From: Calliphora vicina
Lineage: Eukaryota; Arthropoda; Insecta; Diptera; Calliphoridae
NCBI RefSeq assembly: GCF_958450345.1
Contig: NC_088783.1
Location: 102,915,302 to 102,979,301, forward strand
Reading direction: 5' to 3'
DNA: 64,000 bases
The notes under the pieces are model-generated. The model saw only the letters and a program-made list of their open reading frames with translations, was not told where the DNA came from and did not search any database. Positions 1 to 11,600 of this stretch are shown here, one piece after another. The position numbers and the translations under genes are program-made. Within the stretch, counting starts at the first letter, position 1; each line of letters starts with the position of its first letter.

Positions 1-568
1 AAAGTTTTTAATAAAATATTTTCAATTATTTCGAAATACATTATTTTTTATTTTAATAATAACTGCGGACATACTTCAAAGGATAATTTTTAAATAAGTG
101 AAGATATCTCTCACACTTGCAAAAAAAAAATTAAATTATTTATATAATTTTTCAGAGAGAAAAAAAATTGGTTTATTTTAGAAATCGGTGGTGGTGCGTG
201 ATGATTTTGATTCCAAATGACCTACAAAAATTATTTTCATTACTTATACAACATTGGCCATCACGTGGTGGTATGCCAAACATTTCGCCAAAATTAGTTA
301 TATTCCTAATGTACATATTTTATTAAAGGTTTTTGTACAGTGAAAATATCCATGTTTACTAGAAAGTGAAAAGAGTAAATCATGTAGATTCCATTTACAG
401 AACACCAAAATATGTGAATTCGTTTAAAAACGAAATCGTCACATGGATTCGAATTATCAAATCGCATGTGAGTTGCAAATCGCTAAAATTGTTTCTGCTA
501 GTTCTTAAGTTCAAAACTCTACATTTTTTAAATTACATAATTAATATTTTATCTAACATTATAGGAAA
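1..568. other. AT-rich intergenic sequence, no gene seen
   Basis: There is no supported coding region in this stretch. The open frame starting at 366 only becomes protein-like after about 663, inside a retrotransposon remnant. No inverted or tandem repeat was recognised before about 569. Confidence 0.5.
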
Positions 569-660
569 AACAAGTAAGAGAGCTATATTCGGTTGTGCCG
601 AATCTTATATACCCTTCAACAAATTATACTTTAAAATACAAATTTTTAATATTTTTAGAT
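569..660 (+). repeat. Dispersed repeat fragment (TATTCGG..CCGAAT family)
   Basis: The segment contains a short hairpin of the form TATTCGG-n-CCGAAT followed by TATATACCCTTCA and a degenerate T-rich stretch. Closely similar blocks occur at 47068-47115 and 52678-52775, and the T-rich part recurs near 63120-63180. It is a dispersed non-coding repeat of unknown class. Confidence 0.6.
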
Positions 661-662
661 CA

Positions 663-1115
663 GTATCAGCTGATTTGCATCAGCATCGCAAACAAATGCA
701 GCGCAGTGATGCATTTCCGAAAAGGTCCATCCTTAAATCTGATTATGTCACCTACCTTGGTATTCATCTAGATAGACGGCTTACTTGGCGCCGTCACAAA
801 GAAACCAAAAGACTTAACATGAAGCTAAAAGCCTCTAGCTTTCATTGGGTAATCAGTGATAAATCAAAATTAAGCCTTGAATAAAAGACATCCTGTTTAA
901 GGCCGTTTTAAAACCAATTTGGACGTATGGAATTCAATGGGGGATGGCTAGCAACACCAGTATTAATCTTATACAGAGGGCCCAATCTAATATTCTTAGG
1001 ATCATGACGGGAGCACCATGGTATATAAGAAATGAAAACATCCACAGGGACTTGGAGGTACAATTGGTAAAGGAAGAGTTAAAGAAAGCCCGTGAGAAAA
1101 AAAGTAACAGTATGT
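663..1115 (+). pseudogene. Jockey-type LINE ORF2 remnant (3' part of reverse transcriptase)
   Basis: Translation shows the segment typical of the C-terminal half of jockey-clade reverse transcriptases: YLGIHLDRRLTW, then LKPIWTYGIQ, then TGAPWYIRNENIHRDL. The first part and the second part lie in different frames, with a stop and frame change near 880-890, so the copy is dead. There is no endonuclease or catalytic (Y/F)ADD segment, so it is a 5'-truncated copy. The clade call rests on motif recall and is moderately sure; that it is a LINE reverse transcriptase is nearly certain. Confidence 0.8.
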
Positions 1116-1350
1116 TGAAAAATATGAATGAACGACTTAAATGTACCTGTTACTTGTTATATTCAGTAATAGGTGTTAACAGTTATTTTTCAATCACGGT
1201 GTTTAAGTCATATGGATATTCTATATGGGGACGCAAATAAAAATTGTGGAAATACACTCAACGGTCATTGTATAGGGTTTAAAAACCGTACGTAAACTGT
1301 ATGGATCTAACACACGTTTTTCCAAACTTTTGAATATAAAGATTTTATAG

Positions 1351-2225
1351 ATACTAGGATCGCCTGGTGGTCAAAATTAGACCACTAATAGCGAAATTAT
1401 ACAGTTACTTTTCATTTTTTCATTTCATTTATTTTTATTTAATCGAGCCCAAATGGGCCATATATGATTAATATAGTATAAATTGCAATATTCATGTAAA
1501 TACAAATAAATTAAAAATATAATACTATTTTGTAACTATGTATATAATAAATCTATTGTAGAAAAAATAGCTCATTGCTTAAAATTATCCAAAAATTTTC
1601 GTTTAATGACTGAAATAGTAAAACTGAAATTTCTCAATTCAATTGGAAGTGAGTTCCATAATCTGCACGTCCTTATTAAAAAATGATCTCTCAAATGTCG
1701 AATTAGATATCCTGGGCAGCATTAAACAAGGATTCCGAGTAGAATGAGATAACCTAAATAAACTGAAAATATATGTTGGTGATTCAGTCTGGTGATTGAG
1801 TATACGCAAAAATATTTTTCACGTTTGTGTACAAATATACGTGTATGTAGATGTGCATAAACATGTTATTGTTCAAGCAAATTTAAAACGCTTTTTACCA
1901 CTTTTATGGAAAGAATTTTTTAAAAAAAAAAGTGTTATATTGTGCACATCTAGAGAAAATAACCTTTTGAACCATATAGGTTTCATCAATATTGGTGGAC
2001 AATAACATACTTAAAAGTGTACCACAAAAAACGTGTTATCTATACTAGGATCGCCCGGTGGCCGAAATTCGACCACTTTTAAACACTTTTTACCACTTTT
2101 ATGGAAAGAATTTTAAAAATATGTTCTGCAAATCTAGAGAAAATAACCTTTTAAACCATATATGTTTCATCAATATTGGTGGATAATAACATACTTAAAA
2201 GTGTACCACAAAAAAACGTGTGGCC
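1351..2225 (-). repeat. Helitron-like 3'-end repeats, tandem/adjacent copies
   Basis: Read on the minus strand, copies of a ~150-180 bp block end in GGGCGATCCTAGT (plus strand ACTAGGATCGCC at ~1351 and ~2046). The block includes the sequence around TTTTTACCACTTTTATGGAAAG and is seen at about 1885-2055 and again at 2075-2225. An inverted copy lies at 54313-54492 and also ends in GGGCGATCCTAG. The terminal CTAG followed by T after a GC-rich hairpin is the usual form of a Helitron 3' end. Between 1390 and 1880 nothing else was recognised. Confidence 0.5.
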
Positions 2226-4676
2226 TATTTATATATAAGATATATAAAAGAGTAACGTTACTGACTGACTGATTCATCATCGCACAGCCCAAACGACTGA
2301 AGCTAGAATCATGAAATTTTAACTGTGGGTTCCTCCCTCCCCAAAACGATCCGATAAGAAGGGATTTTTGGAAATTCGAACGTTTAGGGGGTAAAAAGGG
2401 TAAATTCGGTAACCTTATATCTTAAAAACTAATAGATACAAAAAAACTTAAAATTGCATGTTACTCCATTCAAAAAATAAGCTGACAGGTGTGTCGTACT
2501 TATTCGAAACTTTTAGGGGAGAAAACGGATAAAAACTTATTTTGGTACTTTTTTGGAACCCTATGTATCTTTTAAACCAATAAACATAGAATCAAATTTT
2601 AAATCGTATTCTTTACTTATCAAAAAATAAAAAATATAAGTTTGGTACTTTTTGGAAATTCGAACCCTTAGGGATAAAAATTGTGTTTATTTTTGGTACT
2701 TTTTCATAAAATATGTTTTTCTATAATTTGACATAGACATACGAATACTTTATTATGAGCTCCCACCACGTTATAGAAATTTATTTGAATAAAATTTTAC
2801 CACCTCAATGGGGATATAAAAGGTACCAAAAAGGGGATAAAGTCGGGTAAAAACATTATATTTGAAATTATTAAGCCAATTTTGATAATTTTTTTTAACG
2901 TTGGTTCCTTGATTCATATAAAAATTAACTAACAGGTTGTTATTTGGAACTCGAGTACAAAGGTGTATATTGGGCCAAATCCGGGTAAACAGTTTGGTAC
3001 TTTTTTTAAAACATATTTATTCTTGGGCACATTAACACAGATTTTAATAGCATAAACAATTTTGGAAAAATGGAAAAAACTTGAGGGGTGTTCAAGGAAA
3101 AAAAGGGAAATTGGTACTTTTCTCCAAATGGTACTTTTTTAACATTTTAAATTATTTCAGTTATCGACATTAAAGTTAGCTGATATGTATCTGAGTGAAG
3201 TTAGTGTTAGGAATAGGGTATAATATTTAGGTACCAAAATGTGAGAACTGAACTATAGGTACTTTTTTATTCATCTAATGGTACTTTTTCAATTTTATAT
3301 GACAATGGACGTAGAAACATGAAATTAAGCATATATGGTCCTAAGTGAGTGAGAATTCTAAGGGGAGACTTTTTGGTACTTTTTCTTTATTCGAATGGTA
3401 CTTTTTCAAATTTCTTCACCAATGAACCTAGAAACATGAAGTAATGCTTATATGGGCCCGAGTGAGTGGGAATCCACAAGTGGCTGCTTTTTGGTACTTT
3501 TTCTATATTCTAATGGTACTTTTTGAATTTTCTATAATAATGGACCTATAAATATGAAATTAAGCGTATATGGTCCTATGTGAGTGAAAATTCAAGCGGA
3601 TACTTCATGGTACTTTTTCTTTATTATAATGGTACTTTTTTTTAATTTTCTATAACAATGGACTTAGAAACATGAAATTAAGCATACAAGGTCCTAAGTC
3701 AGTGAGAATTCTAGGGGGAGACTTTTTGGTACTTTTTCTTTATTGGAATGGTACTTTTTGTAATTTCTTCACCAATGAACCTAGAAACATGAAATAAAGC
3801 TTATATATATAAACCGAGTGAGTGGGAAACCACAAGTGTGGGTTTTTTGGTACTTTTGCTATATTCTAATAGTACCTTTTTGAATTTTCTATAACAATGA
3901 ACTTAGAAACATGAAATTAAGCATACAAGGTCATAAGTCAGTGAGAATTCTAGGGGATACTTTTTGGTACTTTTTCTTTATTCTAATGGTACTTTTTGTA
4001 ATTTCTTCACCAATGAACCTAAAGCCATGAAATTAAGCTTATATGGACCCGAGTGAGTGGGAAACCACAGTTGGGGGATTTTTGGTACTTTTTATATATT
4101 CTAATGGTACTTTTTTAATTTTTTGTAATAATGGACATAGAAATATGAAATTAGGCGAATATGGTGCCAAGTGAGTGAAAATTCAAGGGCATACGTCGTG
4201 GTACTTTTTCTTTATTATCATGGGTACATTTTTGAATTTCCTATAATAATGGACCTAGAGTTTCCAAAAAATCGAAGAATTTCAAAACCGCGGTTTCGGT
4301 TTTAAAAAATTAAAAACCGGTCGGTTTCTTTTTTTTTATAAATTTATTAATTATTAAGTATTATAGAAACAAAATTAGTTGATAATATAGGAAATGATAT
4401 ACAAATCTAAAATTCAAACTTGGCGGGTTATGGTTTAGTGAATGCGAATTTAAAAAAAGATAATCAATGGTACTATTTCCTTATTGCAATGGTACTTTTT
4501 GAATATTTTATAATAATAATAAACCTAAAAATTTAAAATTAGGAACCCATTTTGCATTTTCTATAATAATGGACCCAGAAATATGAAATTAGACATTTAC
4601 AATTAGATTCACAAAGTGAGAGTTGATAGTACTATTTCTTCTAATTGGGGTGGCGAAGCACACCGGGTCTGTTAGT
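2226..4676. mobile_element. Helitron-like non-autonomous element with internal minisatellite
   Basis: The left part holds TAACGTTACTGACTGACTG and the following CATCATCGCACAGCCCA, which I recognise as common in insect Helitron-type repeats. The right end holds a GGTGGCGAAGCACACC hairpin followed by GGGTCTGTTAGT, like a degenerate Helitron CTAG terminus. Inside are repeated GGTACTTTTT motifs and a tandem array. No Rep/helicase coding was found, so the element is non-autonomous or decayed. Boundaries are approximate and no target duplication is expected for this class. Confidence 0.5.
3235..4260. repeat. Minisatellite, ~118-bp unit, about eight to nine copies
   Basis: The ATGAAAT-type core (as in AACATGAAATTAAGC) recurs at roughly 3319, 3435, 3557, 3672, 3788, 3910, 4027 and 4146, a spacing of 115-122 bp. 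Each unit also carries GGTACTTTTT twice and a GTGAGTG block. Alternate units differ in a shared way (ACCAATGAACC with GTGAGTGGGAA versus ACAATGGAC with GTGAGTGAGAA), which gives a two-unit higher-order repeat of ~236 bp. A degenerate outlying unit is near 4583. Confidence 0.75.
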
Positions 4677-4714
4677 CAACTATATATAAATTAAATATGT
4701 TGCACTAAACATTT

Positions 4715-5668
4715 TTATAATTTTGTAATTATCCCATGTGATTTAGTGTGATTACTTAAAGCTCCACGTTGTGCAAACATTTTACCACAAATTTTGCAAG
4801 AATATTTTTTCTTTTCCGCATGAGTTAATTTATGTTGATTTAAATACTTTGTACAGGTAAATGATTTTCCACAATCATCGCAAACTTTATCACGTACATT
4901 CATGTGGGACTTCATGTGTTGTTTTAGTTTATTATGTTCATAGAAGCCCTTCGAACAAAGCGAACATTTATGATTTGGATTCTTTTCGTGACGCCTTCGA
5001 TGGGAATCAAAATAAGTCCATGTACGAAACGATTGTCCACAAATATCACAAAAGTACGGTTTTTCGCCGGTATGATGACGTGAGTGAACATTTAAATCCG
5101 TCGATGTGGGAAACTTTTTTCCACATTCTTGACACTCGAATTGATAATCTTTAGTGTGTCTTCTCAAATGTACAGTGCAATTGCCCACCTTCATGAAACC
5201 TTTTTTACACTGGGGACAAGTGTATGGCATTGATCCATCATGAGAGGACTTGTGTACTTTATATTGGTCTGGTCCATTAAAAATTTGATCACAATATTCA
5301 CATTTAAAAGGTCCCACAGAGTCTTTTAGAAATAATAGTTCATTGTACAATTTACATTGCGGCGTAAATACAGCTTTAATTTTTTCACTTTCGATCTTTC
5401 GGTGCTTTTCTTGTGTAATTGCGTAACGTATAATATATAGTTTTTTCTGCAGCTCCTTTAGAGATATTTTTAAATTCATTTCATTATTAACAGCTTCTAA
5501 TAGTTCTTGTAAACTTTCTTGCCTCAGATTTTTAAATCGAAATCCTATATGATTTACATCCCATAGACAGGGATAACTTTTGTAAAGCTCCACAAATTGT
5601 TGATTTTCTTCAAAAGAAAATTTTGCAAGTGGTAAATAATTTTTGTCATTCATCAATGCTTTGGTACC
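4715..5668 (-). CDS. Exon 4 of paralogue 1: second MADF-like segment plus seven C2H2 fingers
   Basis: The acceptor is TTTAAG just above 5668 and the frame runs open to the stop at 4715. The first ~110 residues resemble MADF (LYKSYPCLWDVNH near the start, KLYNELLFLKDS near the end). Seven C2H2 fingers follow, beginning FKCEYCDQIF and ending YSCKICGKMF, each with Cys-x2-Cys and a His-x3-His pair. The HTGEKPY linker appears between fingers 3 and 4. Confidence 0.88.
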   Translation of the reverse strand, partial: GTKALMNDKNYLPLAKFSFEENQQFVELYKSYPCLWDVNHIGFRFKNLRQESLQELLEAVNNEMNLKISLKELQKKLYIIRYAITQEKHRKIESEKIKAVFTPQCKLYNELLFLKDSVGPFKCEYCDQIFNGPDQYKVHKSSHDGSMPYTCPQCKKGFMKVGNCTVHLRRHTKDYQFECQECGKKFPTSTDLNVHSRHHTGEKPYFCDICGQSFRTWTYFDSHRRRHEKNPNHKCSLCSKGFYEHNKLKQHMKSHMNVRDKVCDDCGKSFTCTKYLNQHKLTHAEKKKYSCKICGKMFAQRGALSNHTKSHGIITKL

Positions 5669-8600
5669 CTTAAAGTAAATAAAAAAAAAATTAAAAATGA
5701 ACTGATTTTGTATACAAAAACTTTATCTGTAAAAAAGAAAAAAAGTCGAGCGCTAACAGCGGTAAACTTTAAGTACAAAACACAAAACTTTACAGGAGAA
5801 ACATTATTGCGATTGTTTGCATTTTAAATGTAAGAAATTGTTCCTTGATCTCGAAAGGAAATAAAGGGAAAAAAATGATATTGTTACGTTTTAACCTTTT
5901 TAAAACGCGGGTTTATTTCCTTTAAATAAACCGGAAACTTTTGATTGCAAATAAAAGCCGTTTAGTAGTTTAAAAATTGTAACTCTTTATTTATTTAAAA
6001 TGTACAACAACAGAATTAAATAGTCACTCAATGTTTTATTTTATACACGTTTATAAATGCTCAGAAATACAGACACACTTTATAATGTACACGAATTCAC
6101 ATGAAAAACACAGCACTCAGTTGATGTTTATTCGAAAAGCGTCTCTGATAAACTCACTAACGACTGCAACCTCTGCCACTATTTATAACACTGCCATCCG
6201 CACTCTAGATTGCTCTTTAACTGTCAAAGCCCGAATATTCAATATCTTTCTAATACATACGCCATCTGTGGTGTACTTTCTACAATGTTCTTTAACTGAA
6301 TATCCGAATTCGAATATACGGTTGTAGCAAACAGCATTGTTAATTTACGATCAATGGTCAACTGAAAGCTTTTATTCAATGTTAATAATGCCCAAAGATA
6401 TGTTAAAGTTTGCTATTACAGCACTGCTATTTGAAAGCATTCTGCTACCGTTAAAATCGTTATATTTGAATTCAAGTACAATTTCGTAACAATATTTTTG
6501 TTGAAAATAGAGAAACCGAATTTTGTATGAAAACGTATTCATTCGAGTCATCGCACTGTGTCCATTTAACTAATCTAGGGAGACAAACATTAAATTAAAA
6601 GATAATTTTGAGAACTTGTTCTAAAATAACTAGTTATAGAATGAGTTTAATCAGAATCACTTTTCTTTAATGGCTGCTTTGGAATTAGTGATGTAGCAAT
6701 TACAATATTCATGGAGTAATGCAAACTTTTTTGTCGTCTGTGTCAAAATCGCCACATCTGAATCGCACAAACCATCGCTTCGATGAGCAATCGGTGTGCT
6801 TTATTATGACGCTTTATTGGCACAAACTTCGTCATTTCCGAAGCAAAAAAAACTTTTTTTACACCATACAGAAAATATACATAGAGCGGAAACCAGAAAA
6901 AACCTCAAACATAAAATACTCAAAAAAGTAATAAGCATTATTCATTAAAATCATAAATTCATTAAATTTTTTGTAGGAACCTTTTTTTTGTAACTACGAA
7001 ATAATATAAGCAGCACGCACTTCTTTCACATGAAATTTAAACCAACAGTTTCGCATGAAAAAAACATAAATTTTCGCAAATACATATGAACAGAGTACTA
7101 GGCTTTATTCATTAAAATCATAAATTCATTAAATTTTAAAAACGATTTCGATACTATATGCTAGGTATACACGAAAATAATAATGATTTAAAACCACCCC
7201 AGACTCGCATCTGCCCACCCCAGATAAAAATTTGGAAAGTCGCAGAAAGATTTTTTTGGATTTGTAGATTGTTCCGTTATGAGATTCCTGTGCCCTAGAA
7301 CATTAATCATGGAGTTTTTGGAACCCAAAAAGTTAAAAAATATCCCAATGCCAATCGTACAACGGAGCACTTGTAATGTTTGGTTTTTACAAGCTAAAAT
7401 AAAGGAGTCAAATCCGCAAGCCATTTTGGTTCATTGTTTATCCGACAGGCTAAACTTAGTTATTGTGGATTCGTGTTCACACATATCATCAGCGCAAACA
7501 TTATTAGCATAGAGGCTTTATGCATTCACTTTTTGAAACCAGAAAATAATAATGATTTAAAAAGCCTAAGCCAAGCTCTTCAAATTAAACAGTATAAAAT
7601 AAACAGCCTTTGCATAACTAGATGGAGTTGTAGATATGAAAATTGTAAGTCAGTAATTAAAAATTACGCTGTAATTAAAAGTGTTCTTGAAGATTTTTAT
7701 ATAGAATCAACATAAGGTAAAAGCTAAAATCTGGATTTGCCGGATTCTATTCCTTCAGTTGATTATTGGAAGTTAAATATATAAAAATATTTTATAAAAT
7801 AAATTAGCAGTTTTAAATATTAAAAATGAAGTAGTAGTTTGCTAACATATACTGAATTTTTGTGATAAAAAAAATTGTTTATTTTTACTATTTGGAAGTA
7901 CAATTGCCCACCCCAGAGTAATAGTCTAGCTACGCTTATGCGTTGTACAGACGCTAGTGTATTTCCATTTTATCAAAAGAATTTCATTTTGTTTGTCAAA
8001 TCTATAGTCATATGAATCCCACTCTTCTTTATTCATTTCTTTAGCAAATCTTAATGGAAACTTGTTTGTTCCGTTTTCTCAAATTGTGCCAATAGCACGA
8101 ATTCTTTTTTCCTTGAGATCGACCAAGATAATACAACTAGTAAAAACGTTATCAAAAAATACCTCTTCTTTTTCTCAAGTAATTTTTTTTTTACTACTTT
8201 TGACCCTAGGGGATCAATAAAATTTGCCTCCTATTTTCTACAATATAAATCGTAAGTGTAGCAATATCCGTTTTTGACATTGAATTTAATGCAATTTCCA
8301 TGCCAATATCTTTATCATAAGACCACTATAAATCCTCTCTGGGTTATTTGTTATATCAAATCAATATCAGTACACCCACACATTTCTTTAAGTCGAGTCT
8401 AAACACCTCAATGTTGCCTGTCACATCTCTCGGTAAGTTGTCAACTGTCATGTTCTCATCACCACCTTCTTCTTCATCTGTTAATTGATTGCGAAATCAT
8501 AGAAAGAATCACTGTCACTATCTTCCAATGTTGCTGTGTTGGAGTGTTGGAAAAATTTGTATATGGATTCCGCCACTGTACTCAATTGAGTAGTTATATT

Positions 8601-11600
8601 TAAAATAGGATAACTTTGTAAAAGTAAATGATAGATAATTTATTTTTACACATTTTATAAATAGAAATGTTTTCTTTTATTTAAAATAAAAAATAAATTA
8701 GCAAATTTAGAGGTAGAGGACAATTTATATTTATGTAAAAACTTTTGCGGACTATGTATTGCGAACATTAAAAAAAAATTAGTTGAATCAGTCCAGGCGT
8801 CCTGCGATTTTAGATATATCGAAAAAAAAATTGGCGTGGTCAATTTTTCTTTCAGTAAAAACTTAAACTGGATTACGATCATTTAAACAAAACAATTAGC
8901 CAAATCGGTTTAGCCGTTTTCTGATTTTAAATAAATCGAAAAAGTGGGCGTGGTCAATTTTTCATTCTGTAAAAACCTAAGTTGGGCTATGACCAACATT
9001 TTTAAAAAAAAAATTGTATAAATCGGTCCGGCCGTTCTCTACTGATGCAATTACCAACGAACGACATTGGATTTTTATTTATATAGATAGAAGAAGATTA
9101 ATTCTGAATTGCGTAAACAAGTACTTCTATATCAGATTATATGTCAACCATTTCCAAACTACTTCTATGTACAATAATACAGATGGTATGCAGTTGTCAT
9201 TGAAAAGTAATAGCAAGTCAGTAAAATGTTTTTCCTGAGATATATAAAAATTTTGGGAAATAAATCAATATTTTGTGAGATTTATAAATATTTTAAAATT
9301 GTCACCAAAATTTTATCGTAGGAACGAAAACGGCTTTACGTATGCATAGTATTATTTACATATTCACACTTTAAACATGTTTTATTGATATTCAGCCTAA
9401 CTATAAAAGCCTTAAAGTCGATTTTAAGTCCATAAATTTGACTATTATTTTAAATTTCGTACCATAAAACAAATTTCAAATATAATTTAAAATGTTGTTT
9501 TATTATTTAAAAAAAAGCTTTTTGTTTTGAACTTTTATGTAAATTTTTTGAAATTTCCTTTTTTTTATTTACATTCATTGAAAAATATTTTCAATTATTT
9601 GACTGTATATGTTGGAAAAAGTTTTGAAGCATTTTTCAAATAAAAACAAAAGTTCTATTTTAAAATAAAGTCGACTTTAACAAAAATTAACTTTAAAATT
9701 TCTTTCATAGTTAGGGTGATTATTTTTAAAACTAATTAATTTACTGTAGGTTACTTACTCTTTTACTTCGTTTTTTTCCATTATTTATGTGGTCTTTAAG
9801 AAAACTCATCTTTTCATATAGCCATGATACAGTTCTTGGTCCATTTGGTGTAGTATAAAACTCATTACATTCCATATCACTTTCATTACTATTTGTATCA
9901 ATTTCTTCAGTAAATGCTGTAAGAAGTTCATGCTCTTTACGAAACTTGCTTCTTAACTTATTAATCTTTCCTTTAATTTGAATGCATTTGAAGTTTAAAT
10001 TCATTTCTTTATTGATCACTTTTGTTATTTTTTTGTAGGCTTCCTGTTGTTTTATAACATTTGTATGTTCATTTCGATTTGTTTGCCATAATACGGGATA
10101 ATTTTTGTAATATTTAATTATTATTTCAGTAAGTTTGATTTTATTAAACACAAAATTCTTGTGATCATCGTTATTGTCATTATTGCAAGATGATGAGGAT
10201 TGTAATGAAATGTCATCATTTAGTTCACTCCAATCATAACCTTCTTCAGATGTCTTAAAAAGGAAGAAAAAATATATATGTCTTTAGTTTATATTTGTTA
10301 TGGTAATTAATTGTAAACTTAAACTGAACTTTTGAAGTTTGTTACTCTCTTGAAAAATTTGACTTTTTATAAGGGGCTGTGAACACAAGCTTTAGTGGTC
10401 ACTCAACTAGAAATAAATGTTAAACCGGTTTCGAATATTTTATATTTTCGAATAATTCAACAGGCCGTTTTTTTTAAATCGGTTAACCGTGATGAAGATC
10501 TTTTTTGACAGCTTTTATTTAACTTGCAATGTTTGTATGTTTTTATGCATACACCTGATGACAAAGCAATATTCACCCCTATCGGCAATAACATGTGAAA
10601 TTTTGTTCCCATGAAATATTCATTTCCCTCGAAGGAAAAATTGCTATCGGGAATATCATGATGAACTTTACATTCACAATAGTTGATTTTGTTCGTAACA
10701 GCTGTTTATTGTTTACAAAATTCCATCTAAAAATTTCACAACAAGGGGAATTTTTTCACGTGAACAAAGTTGATGAACGAAAAAAGGAAAAGGGAACATA
10801 TTTCATGTGAAATGTTGATTCGCGATAGGGGTGATTATGTTTTTGTTCGCGTACTTTCCAGTAAAAAATATCCAGTAACTTTATTTTAGAGAGTAAAAAT
10901 AAATTACTCTCAATCTGAAAAATAACAAAAAAAAAAGTACGCGAACAACAATTTGTAAAAATAAGTTGAATTTTATTATAAATCAATTTAAAACGTTTGT
11001 TTTGTGTTATTTTACTTCTTTTCTTTGCAAAACTTGTAAATTGTATTAATTTTAAACTTTTTAGTTCTGTTTACATTTACAACTAAAAAATATCATGTTC
11101 TCTATCCTCGAACTTTCACTTTTAACACTCTCTTGCTCTCTCGTTACAAGTTTTTAAAAGAAACCGAACGGAATCCCGTAACTTCCAGTGATAATTTGTA
11201 TAAATTATCAAGTCTATCATTAGATATCCATATTGTCTATATTAATGACTTAGTAATCCAAATATTGATCAAAAATAGGACAAAAATCGAGGATGTTCCG
11301 GTTTTTTCCTTAAATCTCAGCCATTTGTGGGTCGAATTTGTCGATTTTAAATAGCAACCGAGCCGGAAGAATTCTCGATATATTGATGTATGAATCATGT
11401 ATGTAAGTTATTTGGGGGCTATCATCGAGGAACATTAGGGCAACTAGAGGATGTCCACAAGGTGGCGTACTATCGCCTCTATTGTGGACTCTTGTCATCG
11501 ATGAACTTCTGGAAAAACTTAACAACTTCGGTTTCCGCACATATGGTTACGCCGACGACTTAGTAATCTCTGTTACTGGGTGGGATGACATAACCATATC

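Noticed and set aside
3235..4260. Regular repeats considered as a CRISPR-like array
   Set aside because: The whole ~118-bp unit repeats, with no unique spacers, and the genome is clearly animal.
4861..5154. 97-codon plus-strand frame inside the zinc-finger exon
   Set aside because: It is antisense to a clear C2H2 exon and its composition reflects the complement of finger codons.
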